DNA of 64,000 bases from Shouchella clausii (GTDB lineage: Bacteria; Bacillota; Bacilli; Bacillales; Bacillaceae_D), in assembly GCF_002250115.1 (NCBI RefSeq), contig NZ_CP019985.1, positions 3,410,001-3,474,000 of the forward strand, read 5' to 3'. Every line of letters begins with the position of its first letter. Positions within the stretch are counted from its first letter, which is position 1. Under the pieces are notes generated by a model. That model saw nothing but the letters and a program-made list of their open reading frames with translations. It had not been told where the DNA came from and made no database searches. The position numbers were made by a program, and so were the translations under genes. Below, piece after piece: positions 16,519-26,090 of the stretch.

Positions 16519-16683
16519 TTATGGGCGATTGTTTTTTGCGCATGGAACGAAAAGAGTGTCTGTTGCAAACGACGGCGCCTGCTGACTCGCCTTGGGAAAA
16601 TAAGCGACGACACCGTATGTGTGGATCATACCGGCAAAGAAGCCGATAAAAAGCAAAAGCGCCCATTCCAAGAGTGCGATCAT
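16519..16683 (-). CDS. Possible small membrane protein on the - strand
   Basis: 54 residues starting MIALLEWALLLFIGFFAGMI, with one long hydrophobic segment followed by a Pro/Ser/Thr-rich tail and two Cys. AGAGGTG lies 6 bases before the ATG (complement of 16681-16683). It occupies the 318-base gap between rbgA and rnhB, where the opposite strand has an open frame without membrane or family features. I do not recognise it; the call rests on the start site and hydrophobicity. Confidence 0.4.
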   Translation of the reverse strand: MIALLEWALLLFIGFFAGMIHTYGVVAYFPKASQQAPSFATDTLFVPCAKNNRP

Positions 16684-16756
16684 TATAAGCACCTCTATTA
16701 CATGAGAGTCATACATACTATCCTATTGCCAGTTTCATAGACAAGGAGGAAAGGCA

Positions 16757-17536
16757 TTGGTGCCAATCGCGGCAATCCGTAGAAAGCTAATGGACGGATC
16801 CATTAGCCACAATGAATTAGACGAGTTAAAAAAAGATCAGCGCAAAGGAGTCCAAGACCTGCTTAAACGTTATCAAGCGCAGCAGGAAAAGCAGCAAACG
16901 CTTATACAAATGCATAAGGAAATGTGGCGTTACGAACAGGAACTAAAACAGCGCGGCTATGTAGCTGTTTGCGGCGTTGACGAAGTGGGGAGAGGCCCCC
17001 TTGCTGGCCCTGTAACAGCGTGCGCTTGCATATTGCCTGATGGCTTTCAATTATTAGGGCTGACGGATTCGAAAAAACTGTCAAAAGCCAAACGGGAAGA
17101 ATATGCAAAAATGATTGCCGAACAAGCAGTCGCCTATTCGATTGCCAGCGTAAGCGCAGCGGAAATTGATGAAATCAACATTTTACAAGCGACGAAAAAG
17201 GCGATGACGAAAGCAATCAACGGCCTCAGCCAGAAGGCGGACCATTTGCTGCTCGATGCCGTTCGCCTTGATGTGCCAATCGCTCAAACATCGCTTATAA
17301 AGGGAGACGCCAAAAGTTTATCGATCGCCGCCAGTTCAGTGCTCGCCAAAGTATGGCGTGACCGTTATATGGAGGAATTGGCACAGACATACCCTGGATA
17401 CGGTTTTGAAACACATGCTGGCTATGGCACAGCGTCACACTTGCAAGCTTTGCGGACTTACGGAATGACACCTGAGCACCGCAAGTCCTTCCGGCCGGTG
17501 CTGGAAGAAAGCCAAGGCTTAGTTTACGGTACATAA
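16757..17536 (+). CDS. rnhB: Ribonuclease HII
   Basis: 259-residue endonuclease that nicks RNA-DNA hybrids and removes misincorporated ribonucleotides. The active-site blocks are present: CGVDEVGRGPLAGPV (Asp and Glu), LTDSKKLS, LLLDAVRL (Asp) and KGDAKSLSIAASSVLAKVWRD (Asp). The roughly 70-residue N-terminal extension before the catalytic core is normal for Bacillus RNase HII. TTG 16757 is preceded by AAGGAGGAAAGG; the adjacent GTG at 16760 is an alternative. The gene is followed after 16 bases by the ylqG-like gene. Confidence 0.95.
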   Translation: MVPIAAIRRKLMDGSISHNELDELKKDQRKGVQDLLKRYQAQQEKQQTLIQMHKEMWRYEQELKQRGYVAVCGVDEVGRGPLAGPVTACACILPDGFQLLGLTDSKKLSKAKREEYAKMIAEQAVAYSIASVSAAEIDEINILQATKKAMTKAINGLSQKADHLLLDAVRLDVPIAQTSLIKGDAKSLSIAASSVLAKVWRDRYMEELAQTYPGYGFETHAGYGTASHLQALRTYGMTPEHRKSFRPVLEESQGLVYGT

Positions 17537-17552
17537 AAAAGAGGAGAAACCA

Positions 17553-18314
17553 ATGGAAATCGGAAGTTTGTTCGTTGGTCGAGTAAATGGATCAGGCCAA
17601 ACATTGGCCTTTCATGAAGGGCAAGTCTTGCGTGGCGTTGTGCTGAACCGTTTTGCCGATTCTGGGCTTGTGCAAATTCAATTGAAGGATACACGTGTCG
17701 TGGCCGAGTTAAAAGCGGATTTGATGGTTGGCAAGACCTATTGGTTTACCGTGCAAAAAGGACAACCTTTGCCAATCTTGCAAAAAGCGGCAGAAGGCCA
17801 TTCATATGAACAGCTTCTCACGTCATGGAATAGAATGCCTTCACACCGCAATGTCCGTGTGCTTGCACTGTTGGATTCAACCGGATTGCCTTTGACAAAA
17901 AAGGGATTTGCAGGCGTGGCCCACGCGTATGCATCATTGAAACTGTCTGAACAGCAGACAAAAGAAGCATTGCTTTACATCAAGCAGCAGAACGTAAACG
18001 TGACAGCCGCCACGCTCCAAGCAGCCCATGTGGAAGTAAACGCATCTGAGTCGTTAAGTGTCGCGCTACGGCAGTTTGCTGCAGCCTGGAAACATACAGT
18101 GCCTGCCCAACTCCTTTTCCAATTGGAGGAGCTTGGGCGCCAGCTGGAAGCAGGCGAATTTCGACGAGGTGAGCTGTTAAAAGCGTATATAAGCACGCTA
18201 GGACGGGTGACGGAGCTACTTGATCCCATTCGAAATGGAGCAGGAGACAGGAAAGCAAAAAAGCAGCTGAAGAGCTGGCTTTGCGCTTTTCTCTTTACCA
18301 AGAAGGCACACTGA
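17553..18314 (+). CDS. ylqG: YlqG-like protein, N-terminal part; frame ends after an A AAA AAG heptamer
   Basis: Position between rnhB and ylqH and the start MEIGSLFVGRVNGSGQT mark the poorly understood YlqG of Bacillus; the function is unknown. The zero frame makes 253 residues, but its last 16 codons after the heptamer AAAAAAG (18257-18263) read like out-of-frame text, whereas the -1 frame continues with sensible sequence to 18667. AGGAG lies exactly 10 bases before the heptamer. This is either a simple 1-base loss in a gene of about 370 codons or programmed -1 frameshifting giving both a short and a long product. Confidence 0.7.
   Translation: MEIGSLFVGRVNGSGQTLAFHEGQVLRGVVLNRFADSGLVQIQLKDTRVVAELKADLMVGKTYWFTVQKGQPLPILQKAAEGHSYEQLLTSWNRMPSHRNVRVLALLDSTGLPLTKKGFAGVAHAYASLKLSEQQTKEALLYIKQQNVNVTAATLQAAHVEVNASESLSVALRQFAAAWKHTVPAQLLFQLEELGRQLEAGEFRRGELLKAYISTLGRVTELLDPIRNGAGDRKAKKQLKSWLCAFLFTKKAH
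18257..18263 (+). promoter_or_regulatory. Candidate -1 frameshift site (A AAA AAG)
   Basis: The heptamer is in the correct phase (GCA AAA AAG in the zero frame). An internal AGGAG (18242-18246) is spaced 10 bases before it, the same arrangement as in Escherichia coli dnaX. A short stem CAGCT/AGCTG (18264-18277) follows at once. Confidence 0.5.
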
Positions 18315-18667
18315 TCCCTTTGATAAAACAGCAGTTTATTCCTTTGTTTGGCCGCGATTGGTTGCTGCAATGGGAAAGCGCCGAGAACAGCGAGGAGAAC
18401 AAGCCGCTTCGTTTTTATATTAGCGCTGAGCTTGAACAGCTTGGTTATGTATTAGTAGATGGACGCCAGCATGAACAGCGGCTATTCGCGACGATTTACA
18501 GCGGGCAACCGGCACCGTCTGCTTTTGTTTCGTTAGTGGAACAACTCCGTGATCGATTAGCAGCAGCTGGTTATACACTTGAAACATGCCGTTGGCTGAA
18601 AAGCGAATCCCATACAAACAAGGCAATGCCCCGTTTGCCTGCTAAAGGAGTCGATATTCGCCTATGA
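18263..18667 (+). CDS. ylqG: YlqG-like protein, C-terminal part in the -1 frame
   Basis: Read directly from the G of the slippery heptamer, this frame gives AAEELALRFSLYQEGTLIPL and continues for 134 codons to TGA at 18665-18667. No good independent start exists: TTG 18281 has no ribosome binding site in front of it. The stop overlaps the ATG of ylqH (18664), as expected if this were the true end of the upstream gene. The sequence is a helix-rich cytoplasmic domain without recognisable motif. Confidence 0.6.
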   Translation, partial: AAEELALRFSLYQEGTLIPLIKQQFIPLFGRDWLLQWESAENSEENKPLRFYISAELEQLGYVLVDGRQHEQRLFATIYSGQPAPSAFVSLVEQLRDRLAAAGYTLETCRWLKSESHTNKAMPRLPAKGVDIRL

Positions 18668-19149
18668 AGCAAAAACGTATCAAGCGCGCCTATGCTCTTT
18701 CCTACAAAGACGGAGAAGAGGCGCCGCGCCTTGTCGCCAAAGGAGCGCGGAAGCAAGCTGAGGCGATGGTCGCTGAAGCAAAAAAACAGGGCATCCCCGT
18801 TATAAAGCACCAGCAACTTTCAGAAGAGCTAGCGAATCTTCGTGAAAGGCAATTCATCCCCGAGTCTCTCTATGAAGTAGCCGCCGAACTATTTGTTTTT
18901 CTCCATTCCCTCGATTCTGTTCATGATTTTCCAGGATCAGCCCATACTAAAGCAGAGAAAGGGGGAAAAGAGATGGATGAAAAACGCAAAATCGGCGAAG
19001 AGGAATTTTCCGATGAATTTGGCCAAAATCGCCCCGCGCTTGAAAAGGACGTGATCGCAAAGGGGCTGAAAGCACTGTTTTCAAAAAAAAACAAACCACG
19101 CCAAAAAAGCGCTGAGCCCCAAGAGGAAAAACAGAAAGATAAAAAATGA
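18664..19149 (+). CDS. ylqH: YlqH, FlhB C-terminal-domain homologue
   Basis: 161 residues. The first 95 or so match the cytoplasmic domain of the flagellar export gate FlhB (RIKRAYALSYKDGEEAPRLV, AKKQGIPVIKHQQLSEEL, LYEVAAELFVFLHSLD) without the NPTH autocleavage site and without membrane segments. The remaining 65 residues are a charged Lys/Glu-rich tail. YlqH-type (FlhX-like) proteins can partly replace the FlhB C-terminal domain in Bacillus. Its ATG overlaps the end of the upstream -1 frame by 4 bases. The charged tail is longer than I expect for the family. Confidence 0.85.
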   Translation: MKQKRIKRAYALSYKDGEEAPRLVAKGARKQAEAMVAEAKKQGIPVIKHQQLSEELANLRERQFIPESLYEVAAELFVFLHSLDSVHDFPGSAHTKAEKGGKEMDEKRKIGEEEFSDEFGQNRPALEKDVIAKGLKALFSKKNKPRQKSAEPQEEKQKDKK

Positions 19150-19283
19150 AACAAATTGTCGGAATGATAACGGTTACCCCTCCCCAAGCGGCGAAAAAAG
19201 TGCTAAAATGGAAAAGAATTTCGTATTAACACGAAAATTCTCGTGCAAAGCGAAGCACGTGATTACAGGAGGCTGGAGAGAGA

Positions 19284-20444
19284 ATGAATATCCACGAGTA
19301 CCAGGGTAAAGAAATTCTTCGTTCGTACGGCGTAGCCGTTCCAAACGGAAAAGTAGCATTTTCTGTTGAAGAAGCAGTAGAAGCCGCAAAAGAGCTTGGC
19401 TCATCTGTATCTGTTGTCAAAGCACAGATTCACGCAGGGGGGCGGGGAAAAGCTGGCGGCGTAAAAGTTGCAAAGAACCTCGATGAAGTTCGTACATATG
19501 CGGAAGAAATTCTTGGGAAAACGCTTGTCACGCATCAAACTGGACCGGCAGGGAAAGAAGTAAAGCGCTTACTCATTGAAGAAGGCTGTGACATTAAAAG
19601 CGAATACTATATAGGCCTTGTTGTCGACCGTGCGACTTCAAGCGTTGTCTTGATGGCTTCTGAAGAAGGTGGCACTGAAATCGAAGAAGTGGCCGAAAAA
19701 ACACCAGAAAAGATCTTTAAAGAAGTGATTGACCCTGCCGTAGGTTTGCAAGGGTTCCAAGCGAGACGCATAGCTTTTAACATAAATATTCCAAAAGAAC
19801 TTGTCGGCCAAGCCGTCAAATTTATGATGGGCTTGTACCAAGTGTTTGTGGATAAAGATGCATCGATTGCTGAAATCAACCCACTTGTAACAACTGGCGA
19901 CGGCAAAGTCATGGCATTGGATGCCAAGTTCAACTTTGATTCAAATGCGCTTTACCGCCATAAGGACATTTTGGAATTACGCGATTTGGAAGAGGAAGAT
20001 GTAAAAGAAATCGAAGCATCTAAACATGACTTAAACTACATTGCCTTAGATGGAAACATCGGCTGCATGGTGAATGGAGCTGGCCTTGCTATGGCAACAA
20101 TGGACATTATTAAACACTATAATGGCGATCCGGCTAACTTCCTTGATGTTGGGGGCGGCGCAACGGCAGAAAAAGTAACGGAAGCGTTTAAGCTGATTTT
20201 GTCAGACGAAAACGTAAAAGGCATTTTTGTTAACATCTTTGGTGGCATTATGAAATGTGACATCATCGCGGACGGTGTCATTGCAGCAACGAAAGAAGTT
20301 GGCCTAGAAATCCCGCTTGTTGTCCGCTTGGAAGGCACAAACGTGGAACTTGGCAAAAAAATGCTAAAAGAATCAGGCTTAAACATTACCGCAGCCGATT
20401 CAATGGCCGATGGCGCACAAAAAATCGTTTCATTAGTGAACTAG
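19284..20444 (+). CDS. sucC: Succinyl-CoA synthetase beta subunit (ADP-forming)
   Basis: 386-residue ATP-grasp subunit of the TCA-cycle enzyme that interconverts succinyl-CoA and succinate. The N-terminus [17 protein letters not shown], nucleotide-binding [38 protein letters not shown] and the C-terminal [13 protein letters not shown] are characteristic. ACAGGAGGC precedes ATG. The 134-base spacer from ylqH has a hairpin (CGTGC/GCACG at about 19242-19259) but no clear core promoter. sucD follows 18 bases later, so the two subunits are made together. Confidence 0.98.
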   Translation: MNIHEYQGKEILRSYGVAVPNGKVAFSVEEAVEAAKELGSSVSVVKAQIHAGGRGKAGGVKVAKNLDEVRTYAEEILGKTLVTHQTGPAGKEVKRLLIEEGCDIKSEYYIGLVVDRATSSVVLMASEEGGTEIEEVAEKTPEKIFKEVIDPAVGLQGFQARRIAFNINIPKELVGQAVKFMMGLYQVFVDKDASIAEINPLVTTGDGKVMALDAKFNFDSNALYRHKDILELRDLEEEDVKEIEASKHDLNYIALDGNIGCMVNGAGLAMATMDIIKHYNGDPANFLDVGGGATAEKVTEAFKLILSDENVKGIFVNIFGGIMKCDIIADGVIAATKEVGLEIPLVVRLEGTNVELGKKMLKESGLNITAADSMADGAQKIVSLVN

Positions 20445-20462
20445 AAGGGTGGAGCTAAGCAA

Positions 20463-21377
20463 ATGAGCATCTTAATCAATAAAGATACAAAAGTGATTGT
20501 TCAAGGGATTACAGGCGCTACTGGGCTGTTCCATACAAAGCAAGCGCTTGAATATGGGACAAACATCGTCGGTGGCGTAACGCCAGGAAAAGGCGGAACA
20601 GACATTGAAGGCGTACCTGTATTTAACACGGTTCAAGAAGCTGTAGAGGCAACAGGTGCCAATGCGAGCGTCATTTATGTACCGCCAGCCTTTGCTGCTG
20701 ATGCGATAATGGAAGCAACCGATGCAGAACTTGAGCTTGTCATTTGCATTACTGAAGGCATTCCTGTTCTAGATATGGTAAAAGTCAAGCGTTATATGGC
20801 AGGCAAGCAAACACGCCTCGTCGGGCCAAACTGCCCAGGCGTTATTACACCAGAAGAATGCAAAATTGGCATCATGCCTGGCTATATTCATAAAAAAGGC
20901 CATATCGGCGTTGTTTCCCGTTCAGGGACATTGACTTATGAGGCTGTTCATCAACTATCAACGGCTGGCATTGGGCAATCAACAGCTGTCGGCATTGGTG
21001 GCGACCCTGTAAATGGCACTGATTTTATTGACGTTCTATCTTTGTTTAATGAAGATCCAGATACGTATGCTGTAATTATGATTGGTGAAATTGGCGGCAC
21101 GGCTGAAGAAGAAGCGGCAGAATGGGTCAAAGCAAACATGACAAAACCAGTCGTAGGCTTTATCGGCGGGCAAACAGCCCCTCCAGGAAAGCGGATGGGC
21201 CATGCAGGCGCGATCATCTCAGGCGGCAAAGGGACGGCAGCAGAGAAAATCAAAACGATGGAAGCGTGTGGCATTCGTGTAGCTGCTACCCCTTCTGATA
21301 TGGGAGAAACACTTATTGAAGCATTAAAGGCGAACGGCTTGTATGAAAAAAGCCTCACCCACGAAACCGCAAAATAA
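20463..21377 (+). CDS. sucD: Succinyl-CoA synthetase alpha subunit
   Basis: 304-residue CoA-binding subunit carrying the phosphohistidine. Seen: the Rossmann start [48 protein letters not shown] and the active-site His in [17 protein letters not shown]. It pairs with sucC just upstream; together they form the heterotetramer or dimer giving substrate-level ATP. AAGGGTGGAG precedes ATG. The end is followed by a terminator-like hairpin. Confidence 0.98.
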   Translation: MSILINKDTKVIVQGITGATGLFHTKQALEYGTNIVGGVTPGKGGTDIEGVPVFNTVQEAVEATGANASVIYVPPAFAADAIMEATDAELELVICITEGIPVLDMVKVKRYMAGKQTRLVGPNCPGVITPEECKIGIMPGYIHKKGHIGVVSRSGTLTYEAVHQLSTAGIGQSTAVGIGGDPVNGTDFIDVLSLFNEDPDTYAVIMIGEIGGTAEEEAAEWVKANMTKPVVGFIGGQTAPPGKRMGHAGAIISGGKGTAAEKIKTMEACGIRVAATPSDMGETLIEALKANGLYEKSLTHETAK

Positions 21378-21390
21378 TGGTATGGCTTTT

Positions 21391-21418
21391 AGCCCCTTGC
21401 CTCGTTGTAAGGGGCTTC
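21391..21418 (+). terminator. Hairpin after sucD
   Basis: AGCCCCTT pairs with AAGGGGCT across a 10-base loop, followed by TCTC. It is a G/C-rich 8-bp stem with only a weak T-tract, plausible as the sucCD terminator. Confidence 0.55.
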
Positions 21419-21462
21419 TCAAAGTGTGGCAGACTTTTCCCCTTGAACGCTTAAATAACGTT

Positions 21463-22401
21463 ATGCGCCCCATTCAATACAGAAAGGAGTTGTCTCTTAT
21501 TTCTTTTGTACGACGCTATGTACACGTACATACGTGGCTATACGGCCATTATCGTGCGTTTTCGAAATTGCTCTGTTGGGATCCGACACTACAGGCGCCT
21601 TATCACGCTAGCCCCGTGGAAATTGCCGCTAAGCTCGGCATAAATGAAAAAAGCGCCACTGCTTTTTGGCGCCATCTCCATAAGACAACTCCTGAAAACA
21701 TGTACGCCAACCTTATTAAGACAGGCATTCAAGTACTTCCGCTTTTTCATCCTCTCTACCCGCCCCTATTAAAAACGATTTACGATCCACCTTATTTGTT
21801 ATACGCAAAAGGAAACATCAAACTATTGCAAACGAAAAAAATTGCCATTTGCGGCACGCGCACGCCGACTGCTTACGGCCGGGCAGCGCTTGCGACGATT
21901 ACAAAACCAATTTCCGAACATTCTTTGACAATTGTTAGTGGAATGGCTCGTGGCATTGATGGGCTGGCCCATGAGCAGGCGATTCGAACAGGTGGCGCCA
22001 CAATTGCCGTTCTAGGTTCCGGTTTTGACAACATTTATCCTCCTGAACATTCAACACTTTTCCATGCATTGGCAGAACATCAGTTGCTGTTAAGTGAGTA
22101 TCCGCCGTTTGTAAAACCCCAGCGCTGGCACTTTCCCGTCCGAAATCGTATTATTAGTGGCTTGTCACAAGCGGTTATCATAATAGAAGCAAAGCGGAAA
22201 AGCGGATCGCTTATTACGGCCGACTTAGCGTTAGAGCAAGGGCGTGATGTCTTTGCTGTGCCAGGACCTGTCACTTCAGCACAGTCGGAAGGCACGAACT
22301 GGCTCATTAGCCAAGGCGCCGGCTGCCTATACGCGAGCGAATCATTATTCGAAGCAATGCCGCAACTTTTGTCAAAAACAGGCGAATCGCCGTCTTTTTA
22401 A
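21463..22401 (+). CDS. dprA: DNA processing protein DprA (Smf)
   Basis: Loads RecA on incoming single-stranded DNA during transformation. The Rossmann-like core is clear: KKIAICGTRTPTAYGR, IVSGMARGIDGLAHEQAI, TIAVLGSGFDNIYPPEH, LLSEYPP, FPVRNRIISGLSQAVIIIEA, KSGSLITADLALEQGRDVFAVPG. The start is uncertain. ATG 21463 is in frame but has no ribosome binding site. The only AAAGGAG (21483-21489) lies 9 bases before an ATT at 21499, whose product (ISFVRRYVHVHTWL) matches the usual DprA length. An ATT start is therefore possible. No winged-helix C-terminus is evident. Confidence 0.93.
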   Translation: MRPIQYRKELSLISFVRRYVHVHTWLYGHYRAFSKLLCWDPTLQAPYHASPVEIAAKLGINEKSATAFWRHLHKTTPENMYANLIKTGIQVLPLFHPLYPPLLKTIYDPPYLLYAKGNIKLLQTKKIAICGTRTPTAYGRAALATITKPISEHSLTIVSGMARGIDGLAHEQAIRTGGATIAVLGSGFDNIYPPEHSTLFHALAEHQLLLSEYPPFVKPQRWHFPVRNRIISGLSQAVIIIEAKRKSGSLITADLALEQGRDVFAVPGPVTSAQSEGTNWLISQGAGCLYASESLFEAMPQLLSKTGESPSF

Positions 22402-22420
22402 ACCGGCTGCTTTCTACCGT

Positions 22421-22449
22421 TTGACAAATGGGGAATGTCTGTTTAATAA
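22421..22449 (+). promoter_or_regulatory. Promoter of topA
   Basis: TTGACA (22421-22426), a 17-base spacer and TAATAA (22444-22449); about 47 bases before the topA start. Confidence 0.6.
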
Positions 22450-22495
22450 TGAGGAAGATTTACATTATGAATAAGTTGAGAGGGAGCTGCTTTAC

Positions 22496-24568
22496 ATGTC
22501 CGATTATTTAGTAATCGTGGAATCTCCCGCTAAAGCCAAAACCATTGGCAAATATTTAGGTAAAAAATACGTGGTCAAAGCCTCGATGGGCCATGTGCGT
22601 GATTTGCCTAAAAGCCAAATGGGCGTTAGTGTTGAAGACAATTATGAGCCAAGGTATATTACAATCCGCGGGAAAGGCCCCGTGTTAAAAGAGTTAAAAA
22701 CAGCTGCCAAAAAAGCCAAACGCGTTTATCTAGCTGCTGACCCTGATCGCGAAGGAGAAGCGATTGCTTGGCATTTGGCACACAGCTTGAATATTGACGA
22801 AAACTCCGATTGCCGCGTTGTTTTTAATGAAATAACAAAAACAGCGATTAAAGATGCCTTTAAACATCCCCGTCCGATTAATATGGACTTGGTCGATGCC
22901 CAACAAGCGAGACGTATTTTGGATCGCCTTGTTGGCTATAACATCTCGCCGCTTTTGTGGAAAAAAGTGAAAAAAGGCTTGAGTGCCGGGCGCGTTCAGT
23001 CAGTCGCAGTCAAACTGATTACAGATAGGGAAAAAGAAATTCAGCAATTTGTGCCTGAAGAGTATTGGAGCATAACAGGGTCGTTTTTGCTTGGCGATGA
23101 GCCATTTGAAGCAAAGTTTTATGGCCGAAATGGCAAAAAAGAAAGCTTAACGAGTGAAGAAAACGTCAATGAAGTGTTAAAGCAAATAAAAGGAAAACAG
23201 TTTGCTGTTGCTGATGTTGTCAAAAAAGAACGGCGCCGCAACCCTGTTTCGCCTTTTACGACGTCGTCGCTGCAGCAAGAAGCGGCAAGGAAGTTAAATT
23301 TTCGGGCTAAGAAAACGATGCTCATTGCCCAACAATTGTATGAAGGCATCGATTTAGGGAAAGAGGGGACAGTCGGTTTAATTACGTACATGCGTACCGA
23401 TTCAACCCGAATTTCTGATACAGCCAAACAAGAAACATATGAGTACATTCGCTCCACATACGGCGAAGAGTACGCCCGTAAAGGTGATAGAAAACAAAAG
23501 CAGGACAAAAATGCCCAGGATGCCCATGAGGCGATTCGGCCGACTTCGGTCAAGTATGAGCCGAAACAGCTAAAAGAATATTTGTCACGGGACCAACTTC
23601 GCTTGTACCGCCTCATTTGGGAGCGTCTTGTCGCAAGTGAAATGGCACCTGCGATAATGGATACGATGACGGTTGATTTGGAAAATAATGGTGTAAGGTT
23701 TCGTGCCAACGGCTCAAAAGTCAAATTTCCTGGCTTTATGAAAGTGTACATTGAAGGGAATGACGACAACAAAAAAGAGGAAGATCGGTTGTTGCCAGCG
23801 TTGGCAAAAGGGCAACAAGTTGAAAAAGCAGAAGTGACGCCAAATCAGCATTTTACACAGCCGCCTCCACGCTATACGGAAGCAAGGCTTGTAAAAACAC
23901 TTGAAGAACTTGGGATCGGGCGGCCGTCTACGTATGCGCCAACACTTGATACCATTCAGCGACGTGGATACGTAGCCCTAGATGAAAAGCGCTTCGTTCC
24001 GACAGAGCTTGGTGAAATCGTGTTGGACTTGATTGTTGAATTCTTCCCTGAAATCCTCGATGTGGAATTTACGGCGAAAATGGAAGAAGACCTTGATAGC
24101 ATCGAAGACGGACGGGACAACTGGATTAGCATCATCGACCAGTTTTACCAAAGTTTTGAGAAACGCTTAAAAGTGGCTGAAGAAGAAATGGAAGAAGTCG
24201 AGATTAAAGACGAACCGGCTGGAGAAGACTGTGAAAAATGCGGCCATGAGATGGTCTATAAAATGGGGCGATACGGAAAGTTTATGGCCTGCTCCAACTT
24301 CCCTGAATGCCGAAATACAAAAGCGATTGTCAAAGAAATTGGCGTCACTTGCCCTACGTGTAAAGAAGGAAACATTGTTGAACGAAAAAGCAAGAAGCGT
24401 CGGATTTTCTATGGATGTGACCGTTACCCAGACTGTGAATTTGTGTCTTGGGATAAACCGATTTCGCGCCCGTGCCCAAAATGTCAAGGGTTGTTAGTGG
24501 AGAAGAAATCGAAAAAAGGTGTGTTTGTCGCTTGCACTTCATGTGATTATGAGGAAGAAAAACAGTAA
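22496..24568 (+). CDS. topA: DNA topoisomerase I
   Basis: 690-residue type IA topoisomerase that relaxes negative supercoils. The TOPRIM domain has Asp82/Asp84/Glu86 (ADPDREGE). [13 protein letters not shown] precedes the active-site Tyr298 in [12 protein letters not shown]. The tail has three four-Cys zinc modules at about 580-690: CEKC with CSNFPEC, CPTC with CDRYPDC, and CPKC with CTSC. This is the usual Bacillus architecture. The gene order dprA-topA-trmFO-xerC-hslVU-codY equals that of Bacillus subtilis. Confidence 0.98.
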   Translation: MSDYLVIVESPAKAKTIGKYLGKKYVVKASMGHVRDLPKSQMGVSVEDNYEPRYITIRGKGPVLKELKTAAKKAKRVYLAADPDREGEAIAWHLAHSLNIDENSDCRVVFNEITKTAIKDAFKHPRPINMDLVDAQQARRILDRLVGYNISPLLWKKVKKGLSAGRVQSVAVKLITDREKEIQQFVPEEYWSITGSFLLGDEPFEAKFYGRNGKKESLTSEENVNEVLKQIKGKQFAVADVVKKERRRNPVSPFTTSSLQQEAARKLNFRAKKTMLIAQQLYEGIDLGKEGTVGLITYMRTDSTRISDTAKQETYEYIRSTYGEEYARKGDRKQKQDKNAQDAHEAIRPTSVKYEPKQLKEYLSRDQLRLYRLIWERLVASEMAPAIMDTMTVDLENNGVRFRANGSKVKFPGFMKVYIEGNDDNKKEEDRLLPALAKGQQVEKAEVTPNQHFTQPPPRYTEARLVKTLEELGIGRPSTYAPTLDTIQRRGYVALDEKRFVPTELGEIVLDLIVEFFPEILDVEFTAKMEEDLDSIEDGRDNWISIIDQFYQSFEKRLKVAEEEMEEVEIKDEPAGEDCEKCGHEMVYKMGRYGKFMACSNFPECRNTKAIVKEIGVTCPTCKEGNIVERKSKKRRIFYGCDRYPDCEFVSWDKPISRPCPKCQGLLVEKKSKKGVFVACTSCDYEEEKQ

Positions 24569-24602
24569 TTTGTCGAAAAAAGGCTTTAGCGAATGCTATT
24601 AG

Positions 24603-24631
24603 TTGAAATCAAGCTAGAAAGATACTATGAT
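24603..24631 (+). promoter_or_regulatory. Promoter of trmFO
   Basis: TTGAAA (24603-24608), 17 bases, TATGAT (24626-24631): near-consensus SigA core, giving an untranslated leader of about 85 bases. Confidence 0.75.
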
Positions 24632-24655
24632 AGGGGTACTTGATGATGAAAGCCT

Positions 24656-24682
24656 TCACTCTGCTAAGGAGTGGAGGCATTT
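24656..24682 (+). promoter_or_regulatory. Leader hairpin upstream of trmFO
   Basis: GCCTTCACTC and GAGTGGAGGC form a 10-bp stem (one G-U pair) around a 7-base loop in the 5' leader, followed by ATTTGTGTG rather than a T-run. It may stabilise the mRNA or act as a weak attenuator; coordinates are to within a few bases. Confidence 0.4.
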
Positions 24683-24721
24683 GTGTGAAATGATTGTCGG
24701 GAAAAAGGAGCATTTGTTTAA

Positions 24722-26032
24722 ATGACGCATAAACAGTCGATAAATGTAATAGGGGCTGGTCTCGCTGGTAGCGAAGCGGCTTGGCAAATAGCGAAACGAG
24801 GAGGCCATGTTCGGCTCTATGAAATGAGACCGGTGAAACAGACGCCTGCTCATCATACGGACAAGTTTGCCGAACTTGTATGCAGCAATTCGTTAAGGGG
24901 CAACTCACTTGCCAATGCTGTCGGCGTGCTGAAAGAGGAAATGCGCCATCTTGATTCGGTCATTATTAAAGCAGCTGATGAAGCAGCCGTTCCTGCTGGC
25001 GGCGCCCTTGCTGTAGACCGCCATGATTTTGCTGGCAAAGTCACCGAATATGTCAAAGGCCATCCAAACGTAACAGTCGTCCAGGAGGAAGTGACTGAAA
25101 TACCTGAAGGCCCGACGATTATTGCTACCGGTCCACTCACTTCTGAAGCATTGGCGGAACAATTAAAGGCATTTAGCGGCGAAGAATATTTATATTTCTA
25201 TGACGCTGCCGCACCTATCATTGACGCCGAAACGATAGACCGCGACAAAGTCTACTTGAAAAGCCGCTATGATAAAGGGGAGGCTGCCTATCTCAACTGT
25301 CCGATGACAGAAGAAGAATTTGATCGTTTCTACCAAGCATTGATTGAAGCGGAAACCGTTCCGCTGCGGGAATTTGAAAAAGACATTTTTTTCGAAGGCT
25401 GCATGCCAATTGAAGTGATGGCTTCCCGTGGCAAGAAAACGATGCTGTTTGGACCATTAAAGCCTGTTGGACTAGAAGATCCGAAAACTGGGAAGCGCCC
25501 TTTTGCTGTCGTGCAGTTACGGCAAGACAATTCTTCCGGAACGTTGTACAATATGGTTGGTTTCCAAACGCATTTAAAATGGGGCCCGCAAAAAGAAGTG
25601 ATCCGCATGATTCCAGGTTTGGAAAACGCTGATATTGTCCGCTATGGGGTTATGCACAGAAATACGTTTTTAAATTCCCCTAACTTGTTAAAGCCGACCT
25701 ACCAATCGAAAAAACGCAGTGATTTGTTCTTTGCAGGGCAGATGACAGGCGTTGAGGGCTATGTAGAGTCAGCGGCAGCAGGATTGGTTGCAGGCATGAA
25801 CGCCTTTAAATGGACGCAAAGCCAGGAGCTCGCTGTTTTTCCTGAAGAAACGATGATCGGTAGTATGGCTGCCTACATTACAAATGCCAATGCGAAAACG
25901 TTCCAGCCTATGAATGCGAACTTTGGTCTTGTTCCACCGCTTAATGTTCGTATAAAAGCGAAAAAAGAACGCTATGAGGCGCTAGCTAAGCGTGCGTTGG
26001 AGTCGATTCAGAATTTTATGAAAGAAGTGTGA
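24722..26032 (+). CDS. trmFO: Methylenetetrahydrofolate-tRNA-(uracil-5-)-methyltransferase TrmFO
   Basis: 436-residue FAD enzyme that forms m5U54 in the T-loop of tRNA using methylene-THF as carbon donor. The N-terminal dinucleotide fold [21 protein letters not shown] is followed by Cys54 in [18 protein letters not shown], the family's conserved cysteine, and [25 protein letters not shown] and [19 protein letters not shown]. Formerly called Gid. AAATG follows a purine-rich GGGAAAAAGGAGC. Its 3' end runs into the xerC promoter and hairpin. Confidence 0.97.
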   Translation: MTHKQSINVIGAGLAGSEAAWQIAKRGGHVRLYEMRPVKQTPAHHTDKFAELVCSNSLRGNSLANAVGVLKEEMRHLDSVIIKAADEAAVPAGGALAVDRHDFAGKVTEYVKGHPNVTVVQEEVTEIPEGPTIIATGPLTSEALAEQLKAFSGEEYLYFYDAAAPIIDAETIDRDKVYLKSRYDKGEAAYLNCPMTEEEFDRFYQALIEAETVPLREFEKDIFFEGCMPIEVMASRGKKTMLFGPLKPVGLEDPKTGKRPFAVVQLRQDNSSGTLYNMVGFQTHLKWGPQKEVIRMIPGLENADIVRYGVMHRNTFLNSPNLLKPTYQSKKRSDLFFAGQMTGVEGYVESAAAGLVAGMNAFKWTQSQELAVFPEETMIGSMAAYITNANAKTFQPMNANFGLVPPLNVRIKAKKERYEALAKRALESIQNFMKEV

Positions 26033-26038
26033 CATCAG

Positions 26039-26068
26039 TTGCTTCTCCCTCTTGAACTATGGTAAAAT
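26039..26068 (+). promoter_or_regulatory. Promoter of xerC
   Basis: TTGCTT (26039-26044), 18 bases, TAAAAT (26063-26068). The -10 sits in the loop of the inverted repeat 26045-26088. Confidence 0.55.
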
Positions 26069-26088
26069 TTATTAGTTCTAAGAGGGAG
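26045..26088 (+). repeat. 15-bp inverted repeat enclosing the xerC promoter and ribosome binding site
   Basis: CTCCCTCTTGAACTA (26045-26059) pairs with TAGTTC-T-AAGAGGGAG (26073-26088), 15 pairs with one bulged T (26079) and a 13-base loop holding the -10. The right arm is the xerC ribosome binding site. Only RNA reading through from trmFO could fold it; RNA from the local promoter lacks the left arm. Confidence 0.8.
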
Positions 26089-26090
26089 GC

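Noticed and set aside
16486-16740. 84-codon + strand open frame between rbgA and rnhB
   Set aside because: It is Arg/Cys/Lys-rich with no domain or ribosome binding site. The - strand frame has a better start and a membrane helix.
23119-23772. 217-codon open frame on the - strand within topA
   Set aside because: It lies antisense to a fully conserved gene; its composition mirrors the topA codons.
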